From: Ulota crispa
Lineage: Eukaryota > Streptophyta > Bryopsida > Orthotrichales > Orthotrichaceae
Direction: 5' to 3'
DNA: 64,000 bases
NCBI GenBank assembly: GCA_963920765.1
Contig: OY987248.1
Span: 11,442,539 to 11,506,538, forward strand
Part shown: piece after piece, positions 23,760-33,709 of the stretch
How the letters are laid out: the number at the start of each line of letters is the position of its first letter
How positions within the stretch are numbered: position 1 is the first letter of the stretch
Notes under the pieces: generated by a model
What the model was told of the DNA's origin: nothing
Database searches by the model: none
The model's input: the letters and a program-made list of their open reading frames with translations, nothing else
Made by a program: the position numbers and the translations under genes

Positions 23760-24619
23760 TAAGTCCTAACAAGGGCATTTTGGATATTTAGTTTGAGTCT
23801 AAGTACATTTTCATGATTGGACTATATTGTATCCATTCTCATTCTTTTTAGTTCATATGTTTAATGATCGCTTACTTTAATACAAAGTTGTTACTAAACC
23901 TAAACAACTTAGTTTGCATTAACTACAGTTTGATTACGTTATTTGCATCCAGTTACATGGATTTACTTGCAAGTTTTTATTAGAATCATGTTTATTTGGT
24001 CAATTATGACACATTGCAAGAGCTAAATTAATCTTCTCCTCCATGAACTCAACATAATCATACTACCAAACTATAATAGTAGGAACATATTATTTTAATG
24101 CTCATGATATGATTGTACATGAGACTAGTATAACTAGTGTGTATTTCTTTGTTTTAATGCATTTCCACCATAAAGAAAAACAATTCCCCAATCCCACAAT
24201 ATGTTCACAAGAACACTACTGAAATGTAATAAATTGGCAACTTGTAATTCTCTTATTAACTTTGATTGCTTTAGGGTTGGCATAATTTACATTAGTTTGT
24301 CCATTTAATATTCATGTTGTGTGGCAAAGTTTTTGAAAAAAGAGTTTAAAGTAGTCATACTTTTGTATTGAAGTATTCTACAAGATAACAAATGTAACCA
24401 AATTTGTGTCAATTGAGTACACATAGCTCTAAAACATAATTGTGGCAAACACAAATTATAATCCATGTGAGATTTTGAATAGAATTTTGGTAAGTGCAAC
24501 GTACTTAAATTTTGTATTCTAAATAATGTAGTCATAACTTTGTATGCTAAACACTAATGATAAAGAATGCCAAACTCACATAAAACAAGACATTGAAAAC
24601 CCCCACCTTATTCATATTA
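23760..24619. other. Spacer between two Helitrons
   Basis: AT-rich, no gene seen. Confidence 0.5.
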
Positions 24620-25096
24620 CTAGTATAGAGGCACACGCTTTGCATGAGTAGGACATGTATGACTAATGCAACATTCAAAGTGATGTCTCATAAATCAATT
24701 GGTTTAAAATCTAATCTTGATGTACTATACAAAAGATCAACATCTCACTACCGGTCTAGAATCTAATCCACATGCACCATCATTTTTGTCTTTTTTTGAG
24801 ACCAACAATACCAATTGCTTTCATCACAATGCTACTCTTTTATATTTGCTAGGAGGCGCTTGACGTTTTATTGATTTCTAGCACATGGTTGGAGGGCATT
24901 TGGTGTTTTATATTTGGGGCATCCTTTATTCAACTTCCACCAAAAAGTTGTACAAATTTTTGGTAATGAACATGGTTAGAGAGCACTTGGTGTTCTATAT
25001 ATAAGGCATCATTTGTTGCTTCAACTTATACCAAAACTTCTAGAAGGTTCTGGAAAAGGGCGCACTTAGGGTAATCCTCCCACTTAGTAGTATAGA
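24620..25096 (-). mobile_element. Non-autonomous Helitron, same family as 18876-23759
   Basis: Read on the minus strand the element starts TCTATACTACTAAGTGGGAG (5' TC at 25096, preceded by A) and ends GCGTGTGCCTCTATACTAG (CTAG at 24620-24623, followed by T). The first 200 bp share GTGCGCCCTTTTC, GGTATAAGTTGAAGCAACAAA and AACACCAA with the autonomous element. It has no coding capacity and would depend on Rep supplied elsewhere. Confidence 0.85.
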
Positions 25097-27628
25097 TTTG
25101 GCAACTCTCCAATTGTTTTGAACAATTAAGAGGTTACTTATCAAGAATTGAGAATGTTCCTTTGAATTTTTGAATTTTGAATGTTTCAACTTTGAAAATA
25201 TATGCCATTACAATCAATAATTATGAAAATGCTTTCAAAAATGCGTAGAAACAATTAACATACACATCTCAACAAAATTATTACACAAAAAGATGGTTGT
25301 GAACAGTGTCTAAGAACAAATCATAAATGTCCAAAAAAAACAATATTTAGAACTTGGTTGGTTTGGAATTAAAAATTGGGACTTCTAGCTTCACATCATC
25401 AAATAGTCTCCCAAATGTGGCTCAATTAGACATACTTACATGCTAACAATTTTTGGAAAGCTTGACTTATAAAAGTGTACCGTACCTTACTAGCAAGCTT
25501 TGGCAAAAATTAATTCTTGAAATGTTTGCCTCAATTTTTTCATAATTATGGACATTGATTGCCTAAAATTTGGAAAATGATTTCTAAATAGTGTTGAAAA
25601 AAAAAGAAATTATACAAAAAGGTGTTAAAATAAGATTCAAAACACTATCAAATAAGTTTGGTAATTACATAGACTTACACATAGATCACAATATAAAATT
25701 TGAGCTCAAAATTGCAAAATCAAGCAACATACATATAACCAACTCATTTTTTTCAACTTCTCTAAATGTTCATTGTGGAATTATTTGCTGGATGATTTTC
25801 ATTTTATTGAAACACAACCTCACATAAAAAAAATGAATTTTCATACAAAGATATAAGCAAAAGTTAGTTCATAGATAAAATAAGCATTAAAGCAACATGA
25901 GAAATTAGCAACTACCATCTTTTTCATGAATGCCATCTTATCAATGAATACTAAAATGAAGATCATCTCTAATTGTTGATCATATCAATTTGATACAATA
26001 GCTAACTACCTCATTTATAATATTTGACTTGAATGAATGCCTAAATACATGTATATATTTTTTGAAAGTGACTCATTTTTTTTAAACTTTTTTTTGAGTT
26101 GCTTAATCAAGTTTTTGCACTTTAATTAATTATTCAGCAGGCAAGTGCCAAATTTGCTAGTAAGGTACAGTATCGTCCACTAGCAAAAATATATGCTTTT
26201 GGAAACCAAGCTCTAATATTTCAGCTTGGTTTTCAAATCCGCTTTTCTAGTAAATTTTGCCCAAGATTTAGGTGTATCAAAATGAAAATCCAACTTGGGA
26301 GCCAATTCCTAATAAAATTTTGGAATCAAATACTCAAAACTAATAGTAAAAAGCTAAAGATTAGGGTTGGAACTTGCAAAGCTAGGGCATTTGCAATTTT
26401 GCATCCTTGGCACTCCAAGTTGACCTACTAAAAAGTTTACATCTATTTTGAAAAGCTCTCAAAACTCTTATAGCTCAAATCACCCTTGCTCACCAAACAT
26501 GCTTCACATATAATCAATTGACCATTTGCTAAGTAGAATTTAGGATAAAGCTCAGCAACTTAAAACAAAAAATAAATTCCAAAACCATTGCTTCACACAT
26601 TAGGAATATATGATATGGATATATATTGAGGAAGCCCAAACACTTGTCATCTAAGTATAGCAAGGGTCAGTTGGGTGCAGATGTCCTCATGGATGTAAGA
26701 GACATTGTGAACCGTTCCTTGGAAAGTGCCACCCTTGTTGCAATCCAAAGTTCCACTTGACTGCCATAGTGTAAGGTAGGAGCACCTTAATCGGACATTT
26801 TTGTTACATCAATTCATTGAGAGTTTGTATGGAGATTTGAGAATGTAGAAGGGATAGGAAACCTACAAAGAATGTTGAAAAATTGTTTTTGGAATTTTTT
26901 GAGATCATATGAATAAACTACAAATTGTTGAAAGTAACTCCCTAGACACACCTATTGTGAACACTAGACCCCCATCCAATTGCTTGTATTGAAATGCAAA
27001 TGTGACATCATAAAGATCCAATCACATGCTGCCACCTACACAATTGTTGTTCTAGTACTGTAGGTTGGTAGCAGATTCGGCAGGTCTCTGCCGAATTGGA
27101 TCATTTATGAGGAGAAACCAATTCGGCATCAGATTTTGTAATTAAACAAGATTAGGCACTTTCAAAAAAAGTTATTATTTGGCATTGAACCAATTTTTTT
27201 AGTAGAACTAAGCCTTTTTATAAGCATCTTTCACTTTCTAGAAATTAGTTTTTGGTATAAAATTAATAATAAATTGAGCCCTCTTGGAATCAACCTTGAT
27301 CTTCTATTGTTAATTAAGCTTAATGACTTTCATAATCTTTGACATTTCAATTTTTTGATTTGTTTGATATTGCGCATTTTTTGAGATTAGTTTATAGAAT
27401 AATTAGGCAAAATTTTGGAGAATTATTTTATGCTGAATCTGCTAATAATCTATAGTACTCAATTATGGTGGACAACTTTAGCTGACTTGCATGTCTAATT
27501 TGGGTAACTGACGGGTCTGAATCAGGCTCATTTATAGGTGTCTGAGAACAAATCCTGTCCATTTAAGGTGAACCTACCTTATTGACAAAGCCTTAGAACT
27601 TTTGTGCAGTCAAGCTACTGTACAGTTA
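25097..27628. other. Intergenic, no gene seen
   Basis: Very AT-rich. Open frames here are short and show no family signature on either strand. A CTAGTAAGGTAC-like string and its inverted counterpart near 25480 and 26157 (both with TACTAGCAAG / CTTGCTAGTA-like cores) may be ends of another degraded transposon. Confidence 0.4.
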
Positions 27629-28011
27629 AAGGTAGGGATACCATAAACCGTTATGGTCCACCCTGTACAAGGAGAGCAGATTATACTAAAACCAACAATA
27701 GCTGGCTCTAAAAAGATTTTGAATTATTTTGAAAAGATGCTATTTCTTGCATTTGATTGGTTCATAGTTTCACACTTGTTTCAAAACAAGGTTATAGAGA
27801 TAACTGTTTAAGGTACACTTATGAAACAAGAATAGGGTCCCAATGAACAATCCACATTTATGTTGCATAAAATATTTATTCTTGAATTACTATTTTTTTT
27901 TTGCATTCTTCCTTATCCTTGTTTTTTCACAAATTGAGCTTTCTCAAGAAATTTGCCATATCTTGTGAGGCTAAGTGGCTTATTTTAACCATTTATGATA
28001 TTTCTACCTTA
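27629..28011. mobile_element. MITE of the AAGGTAGAAATACC family, copy 1
   Basis: The left end AAGGTAGGGATACCATAAAC and the right inverted end GTTTATGATATTTCTACCTT-like bound about 383 bp. Inner marks include CCAACAATAGCTGGCTC and GCATTCTTCCTTATCCTTG, which recur at 56780-57160 in the opposite orientation and in part at 55603-55866. No coding capacity. Confidence 0.75.
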
Positions 28012-28819
28012 TTGGTAACAACTATTGTATGCAATGGACCATTTTACGGTTGTAGCTGCAAGAGTTGGAGGTCTACAATATTAAAAACAAGTTACTTCTT
28101 AACACTGCCATGTCTAAAAAAATGTCTGAGAAAAGTGTAAAGAATATATCCTTTTCACTTTGGAAGAGCAGAGCAGACCTGCGTATATAGAAGCTGCATG
28201 GTGACGCCAATCCTGTAGATAATGCTTTGTTGGCATTGTTATCCATTTCTCCACCGACTCCCCACTAACTACTATAGCATTCGAAATCTTCCGTTCAGTT
28301 CCATTCCGTTTCATTCTCTTTGATTCTTTTATGAAAGGCTATGATCTTAAGTTCAATGTACATATTCCGACAAAGAAAAACCAAACTTCAACTAAACATT
28401 TTGTTCTAAAAATCCGAGAAATACAGTATAAAGAAGTAGTCAAGTAACTGTAGCCAACTGCACTAGAACATGGTTCAATTCTTGAGACCACCTTGGAACT
28501 TTAACGGTTGGGCTACAATGTTCTAACAGGTGCCCATGAGTAGTATTGTTTCTAAAAGTTGCAAAAATCAACAATGCATGCTGACCTCATAAAAATTGCA
28601 ATAAAAACAACATTGAACCTAAGTAAACACCATTATTCTCAATTTCTCCACAATTTGAGTTACCAAAAAATACAAGTGCATTAGATGAAGTTATTTTTTA
28701 CCTTCCACAATGAACCATGTGTCTATGATCACTTCTGAAAAAAATCAAATGAAAATCAACTTTTTCTTGTCGGAAGATTTTTTTTGAAGCCGGAGGATGA
28801 AAAACGTCCTCCTCTGCGC
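28012..28819. other. Intergenic, no gene seen
   Basis: Mostly AT-rich. A stretch of higher complexity at 28140-28320 has an open frame on the minus strand but matches no family I recognise. Confidence 0.35.
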
Positions 28820-29280
28820 TCAGGGGTTAAGAATTGTCTGTGGTAAAAACCATAGGCCTGCAGCCGCTTGTCTAGCATTGCGTATTTGTAGGAGATAAAA
28901 GGAAAAAGGCACCTGCAGAACGAAGAGAGTCGACGAATTACATCCTCCTCCAGTTCTTTGAAACTTTACTCTAATACCCACATCGACATTCAAGCTTCCC
29001 ATTTTTCTTGTCCATCTGCACCGCATTTAGAATGAATTGACGTGCCTCCCACGTCAAGCATGTGCATGAGATTTGTTGAAGTTCAGGGGAGCGACCTTCC
29101 ACGGCACCACACAAAGTTTAACGTTGTATGTTTTAATTTGTTCTTCTAGGGACGTAAGCAACGCTGACTCGCTGGTGACGGAAGCGGCCCTGGGTAGTTT
29201 CTTGAACTTCTTAGAAATTGCGGAAGCTTTAGATTTGTTGGCTCTGGATTGCATGGAGGAGGCTTTGCATCGATAGAAGC
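28820..29280 (-). other. Possible unrecognised exons in a GC-richer island
   Basis: Two minus-strand frames stand out. At 29054-29254 an ATG-started 66-residue frame begins MQSRANKSKASAISKKFKK and contains a Lys/Ser-rich segment and TSLEEQIKTYN. At 28900-29030 a frame contains GSLNVDVGIRVKFQRTGGG. Base composition is higher in GC than the flanks. No domain is recognised, no clear splice pair joins the two, and the opposite strand is also open at 29073-29276. Confidence 0.2.
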
Positions 29281-29391
29281 TATCTTGAGGTAGTTTGAGT
29301 AAGTATCTTAATCAAAAAATAAGCCAAAAATACAACAAGGGTAGTCACACCTTCTCCATCCCATTCTCAATCTTTAGAAAATGGGGAAAAT

Positions 29392-29644
29392 GCATTATTC
29401 GTTAAATTGGGAAAAATGGTACATTTTGGGACTTTCAAGAATTTGGGTGATCACCTAGATTTGAGCTCACAATGTTTTTTTTGGTACACGTGTCCTCACC
29501 TAAAAGGAGAAATTTGCGAGGGAAAAATCTTAGTGGCTCATACTGAATTTGATACCTTTGAATATGGTTTAAAGTAACTTTTTGGGTTTCAGGTGGAATA
29601 CAAAATGGTACCTACATTTTTCCCATTTTAACAAATAACACATT
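29392..29644. mobile_element. MITE of the TTCGTTAAATTGGGAAAAA family, copy 1
   Basis: Inverted ends TTATTCGTTAAATTGGGAAA and TTTCCCATTTTAACAAATAA. It shares GGTACACGTGTCCTCACCT, AGGAGAAATTTGCGAG and CTTTTTGGGT with the copy at 41438-41650, so the two are one family of about 215-255 bp. Confidence 0.75.
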
Positions 29645-30027
29645 GGAAGTGGCAAAGCATCCGCAATTGACAAGAGCCTGGATGGGAGCCACATTTTTTG
29701 AAGATTGAGAAGATTTTCTCTTCTTCTCTTTAGGCGGAGAATTGGCTAGAGAAGTCTTTGCGTGCAAAGTTTTTACTATGCTCGCCTTATTTTCACCCCC
29801 ACTACTATTCCGATTTATTGTTGTTTTTTTGTATTTAGCTTGTTGCATTTCCATTTGTAGCAACAGCTCTTCTTACTTTTCACCATTCTCTATTTTCCAT
29901 CATCACCCACAAACGGTGTGTCATACCTTTTCCATAGAGAAGTGCTCCCACTGGCTCCTATTTTCACTCAACCCATTCTTACTCATCTTCATAAAATTTT
30001 CAATTAGAGAGAAGGTGTAACTACCCC

Positions 30028-30178
30028 TCAAATTCATTAATTTGGGAAAAATTAGAGTTTTGAGACTCTTGAATTTTATGTTCTCAAATAGTTGTTTAGA
30101 AAATGCTTTTTTGAGAATTTAAAACCTAAAAGTCCTAAAATTGCATTTTTTCCCAAACTAATGGATGTTGTGTTTCAA
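30028..30178. mobile_element. Small relative of the TTGGGAAAAA-end MITEs
   Basis: The left end AATTCATTAATTTGGGAAAA and the right end TTTTTTCCCAAACTAATGGAT are inverted copies about 150 bp apart. The interior repeats TTGAGACTC-type sequence. It is similar in its ends to 42198-42447. Confidence 0.55.
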
Positions 30179-31469
30179 AGTGCTATAAACGTTGACCCCT
30201 AAGCGCCTAGAGTAATTTTAGGATTTAGGAGAAAATAGGGGGTTTAATGGCCACCAGAGCTTGGAATGTTACATTTAGAAAAAGTGACCATAGGATTTGA
30301 AAAAGGATTACCTTCTTTGCTGATGGGGATCAACCACGACTGTTTTCACTGTACAAATTAAGAGAAAAGGTGAGATCAAGTTGTGTGCCCCAACGACAGG
30401 ATCCCGTCAATGAGGCACTTAAGGATTAAGCCTCTTGTAGCATAATTTCTATTTATAACAACAAATTTCACTATTTTAATGAAGATGTTTGACACTTTTG
30501 CTTGCCCCAATGAACTTGCCTATCTGTTCTTGTCCCACTTTAAAATGCTCCAAGGTATTTGATAAATTTGGCTCTTTGAAGTATGTCCATTTTATTGGAT
30601 ATGATAAAAGCATAATATGGCACTCATGAAAGTGCCAATTGCGATGTTTATAACACATGGAATGGTTCTCATAAAGCTTAATTATATTCAAAAAACATCT
30701 TTTTGACATCCCAAAAGAAGTAGGAGTGTCCCTGATTCTTTTAGCCCCTTCCATGAATCTTAGCCCAATAAAGCCTAGCTTAGAAGGACATTGCTATGGG
30801 CAATGTTACTTTCAAGCTTTGGAGCCCCAAGTTTCCACGTCTATAGTCCAAGGTAATGAACCTATGTCACGTCGTAAGGAAATGCACTTTTACTCTTGAG
30901 ACTTTTGAAGGATAATTTATCAAAATATTAAAAACTTCAATATATTCCACGATTGAACTTTGAATGTGATAAATAATTCATGTGTTATGAAAGTGTTGTA
31001 CATAGAATACTTTTTTGGTTGCTTATTACCATTCACATATGAAGAGTAAACTTGACATACCCATATAAATGTTTTGTTTATAAATAATAGGAACTTGTAA
31101 CTCTTTTGAAGTTGTAATTGAAAATGTGAAACAAAGACATACGATCGTGAGATTAGATGTCTAAACGGTGGGCACATAGGACATTCTATATGTTTCTAAG
31201 GTGACACATTTGACACTCACGAATTAACCCCTAAGGATATTGTTGTTTAGTATACGCTTTCTTGTGTTGTGTACGGATGGGGCACTAAATTGGGTAGCAC
31301 ATGAATCCCATTGAGATTATAAAATTTAAGCCAAGTCATAATCATATTCCTATTCAACTAGGATTTTTTGGGAAATTTTGACATTTTTCATAAAACCATT
31401 TCTTCAAGTATTAAATGGTCCTTATATGAATACAACTTAAAAATTTTGGTAGCCAACATCCTTAAAGGG
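30179..31469. other. Intergenic, no gene seen
   Basis: AT-rich sequence with no recognised genes on either strand. Confidence 0.45.
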
Positions 31470-31476
31470 TTAACCC

Positions 31477-31707
31477 TTAACCCTTGGATGGCCCAAAAGC
31501 CCTTTGTGGTCGTATGTATGATCATATGTACATATGTATTTGAGTTGCTTTGAGGGCTTTCCAAACTTTTTTATGCACCCACCATCATACAACCCTTCAA
31601 TATGTATGGTTGTAACACTCATTTTCAATTGAATCAAACTTTTGAATATTAATTGCGACCATATTTGGTACCATAACTCTAGAGCCCAAGGGCCCTTTAG
31701 GGGTTAA
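31477..31707. mobile_element. TTAA-flanked element, short copy B
   Basis: The left end TTAACCCTTGGATGGCCC and the inverted right end GGGCCCTTTAGGGGTTAA bound 231 bp. A second TTAA lies just outside at 31470. The right TTAA (31704-31707) is shared with the next element. Confidence 0.55.
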
Positions 31708-31938
31708 AGGACAAGGCTACCATAATACATAGTATGTACACTGTTGTATAACTAGCATTTCCTATCAACAAAAAATTTTAATTTGGGATCTTGACTACCT
31801 CACTAGAACAATATTGATCTATAATCTAACTTCTTTGTTGATCTCAAATGTAATAAAGGTGTGGATGCACTCCAAATACAAGAAAAACACCTCGTATTGT
31901 ATTGGTCGCAAAGGGCTACCTTGTCCTTTAGGGATTAA
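31704..31938. mobile_element. TTAA-flanked element, short copy C
   Basis: The left end TTAAAGGACAAGGCTACC and the right inverted end GGGCTACCTTGTCCTTTAGGGATTAA-type bound 235 bp; the left has lost the CCCCT. The interior (TAATTTGGGATCTTGACTAC, CTTCTTTGTTGAT, CCAAATACAAGAAAAA) is similar to that of 54808-55079. Confidence 0.55.
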
Positions 31939-32124
31939 AGCATTTTGAGAAGGTATCAAATTTGTTGCCAAAATGTTTCTGTCATACAAAAAAGGGTTTT
32001 ACAATACAAGCTATTGCATACAACCAATGACCTGCTTCCAAATCTAGATGTATTGCACTATTGCTGATCACCGGCCTATTGCACCAATTTGTATTGCAAA
32101 AACAGGCCTGGCAAAGAAGGCCTT

Positions 32125-32880
32125 GTATACGAAGCCCTGCATACAAAACGCCACATACAAAGCCCCACATACAAAGCCCCACATACAAAGCCCCACATAC
32201 AAAGCCCCACATACAAAGCCCCACACATGAAGCCCCACATACAAAGCCCCACACATGAAGCCCCACATACAAAGCCCTATATACAAAGACTTGTATACAA
32301 AGCCCTATATATGAAGACTTGTATACAAAGCCCTATATATGAAGACTTGTATACAAAGCCCTATATATGAAGACTTGTATACAAAGCCCTATATACAAAG
32401 ACTTGTATATAAAGCCTTGTATATGAAGACTTGTAAACGAAGCCCTGTATACAAAACCCCACATATTGTACAAAGCCATGTATATGAAGCCCCACATACA
32501 AAGCCTTGTATATGAAGCCCCACATACAAAGCCTTGTATATGAAGCCCCACATACAAAGCCTGGTATATGAAGCCCCACATACAAAGCCTGGTATATGAA
32601 GCCCCACATACAAAGCCTCGTATATGAAGCCCCACATACAAAGCCTCGTATATGAAGCCCCACATACAAAGCCTCGTATATGAAGCCCCACATACAAAGC
32701 CTCGTATATGAAGCCCCACATACAAAGCCTTGTATGTGAAGCCCCACATACAAAGCCTTGTATATGAAGCCCCACATACTATAATACAATGCCCTGTATA
32801 CGAAGCCCCACCTACAAAGCCCCGCCTAAGAAGCCCTGCCTACTAAGCCCCGCCTACGAAGCCCCGGCTAAAAAGGCCTG
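32125..32880. repeat. Minisatellite of 14- and 28-bp units
   Basis: The first part repeats CACATACAAAGCCC (14 bp) from about 32152, the middle part alternates TATACAAAGCC and TATATGAAGACTTG, and 32480-32780 repeats a 28-bp unit TGTATATGAAGCCCCACATACAAAGCCT nearly perfectly (split as TGTATATGAAGCCCC plus ACATACAAAGCCT). It then decays through CCGCCTACGAAGCCC to 32880. Open frames on both strands here are products of the repeat and not genes. Confidence 0.9.
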
Positions 32881-33365
32881 CAGTGCATGGATATGGTCGA
32901 GCTGGCGGTTTTGTGCGATGGCATATCCTCTCCACAGTACTTTCAGAAAACTCACCTCCTCACAATCGACGCCATTTCGGAACTCACCGTGTCTGTCGAC
33001 CGAATCCTCAGGACTGGTGACGAGCATCATTCTCAAGTTCTCCAAATTCGTGGCAGAACGGCATTGCGGCACAGTTACTTACCGGCAGTCTCCAACAATT
33101 TCCCCGTCAAGGAGGATTGTGGCGGAGTGTCTGCTCAACAGGATTGGTACAGACATTTAGTCGGAGAAGCTGGCCCACCAGGACCGCCCCCTCGGCCCCC
33201 GTTGAGTACAAAACCGCAGTGCATACCCCTTAGCTCGAACCTTTTTTAGCTTTCCTCTTCTTCGACACCGATCGGTCGTGGTCAGGGTTGCACAGAGCCA
33301 TCGCCATGGGGTGCGACGTTGAGTCCGTGTGGCGGGTTGTGAGCATGGATCGCTTCATCAGTTGA
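32850..33365 (-). other. Possible gene fragment upstream of the 230-aa gene
   Basis: GC-richer DNA with open minus-strand stretches. At 33247-33363 a frame MKRSMLTTRHTDSTSHPM... ends in SKKRKAKKGSS and a stop. At 32985-33075 a frame contains TNLENLRMMLVTSPEDSVDR and ends at a good GTGAGT donor after GVDCEE. An 'ATILLDGEIVGDCR' stretch ends at a GTAAGT. They do not join into one model, and no family is recognised; it may be a broken or divergent gene. Confidence 0.2.
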
Positions 33366-33709
33366 ATTGACCCGTGCCTAGGGTTTGGATTCGAGTACTG
33401 GGAATGCTTCGAAAATTAGACTAGAGATGGATCTCGAGCGCCCCTGGCAGCGCACCCGCTGCCTGTACCCATGGTGCTCTGTTGCTCGGAGTGCTGCGCA
33501 GCCCGCCACCAAATGTCGTAGATCAAGCAAGTGGAAGTCGTATAGAATTAGGTAGATTAAAGCACATAGACTTAGGGTTTGATCGATTGATTTGCTTTCA
33601 ACAAGATTTCTTTGCCGTTTTAGGGTTTAGAACAAGAAAGAAGTTACACTCTTACGTCGCGACACGTTTCGAACTGGCGAATTTCAACTCCGCGGGGCGG
33701 TTTGCCAGC

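Noticed and set aside
32333..32789. Open frames of up to 142 residues on the minus strand with repeats such as GFVCGASYTRLC
   Set aside because: They are translations of the 28-bp minisatellite; all frames stay open because the unit has no stop codon. No other coding evidence exists.
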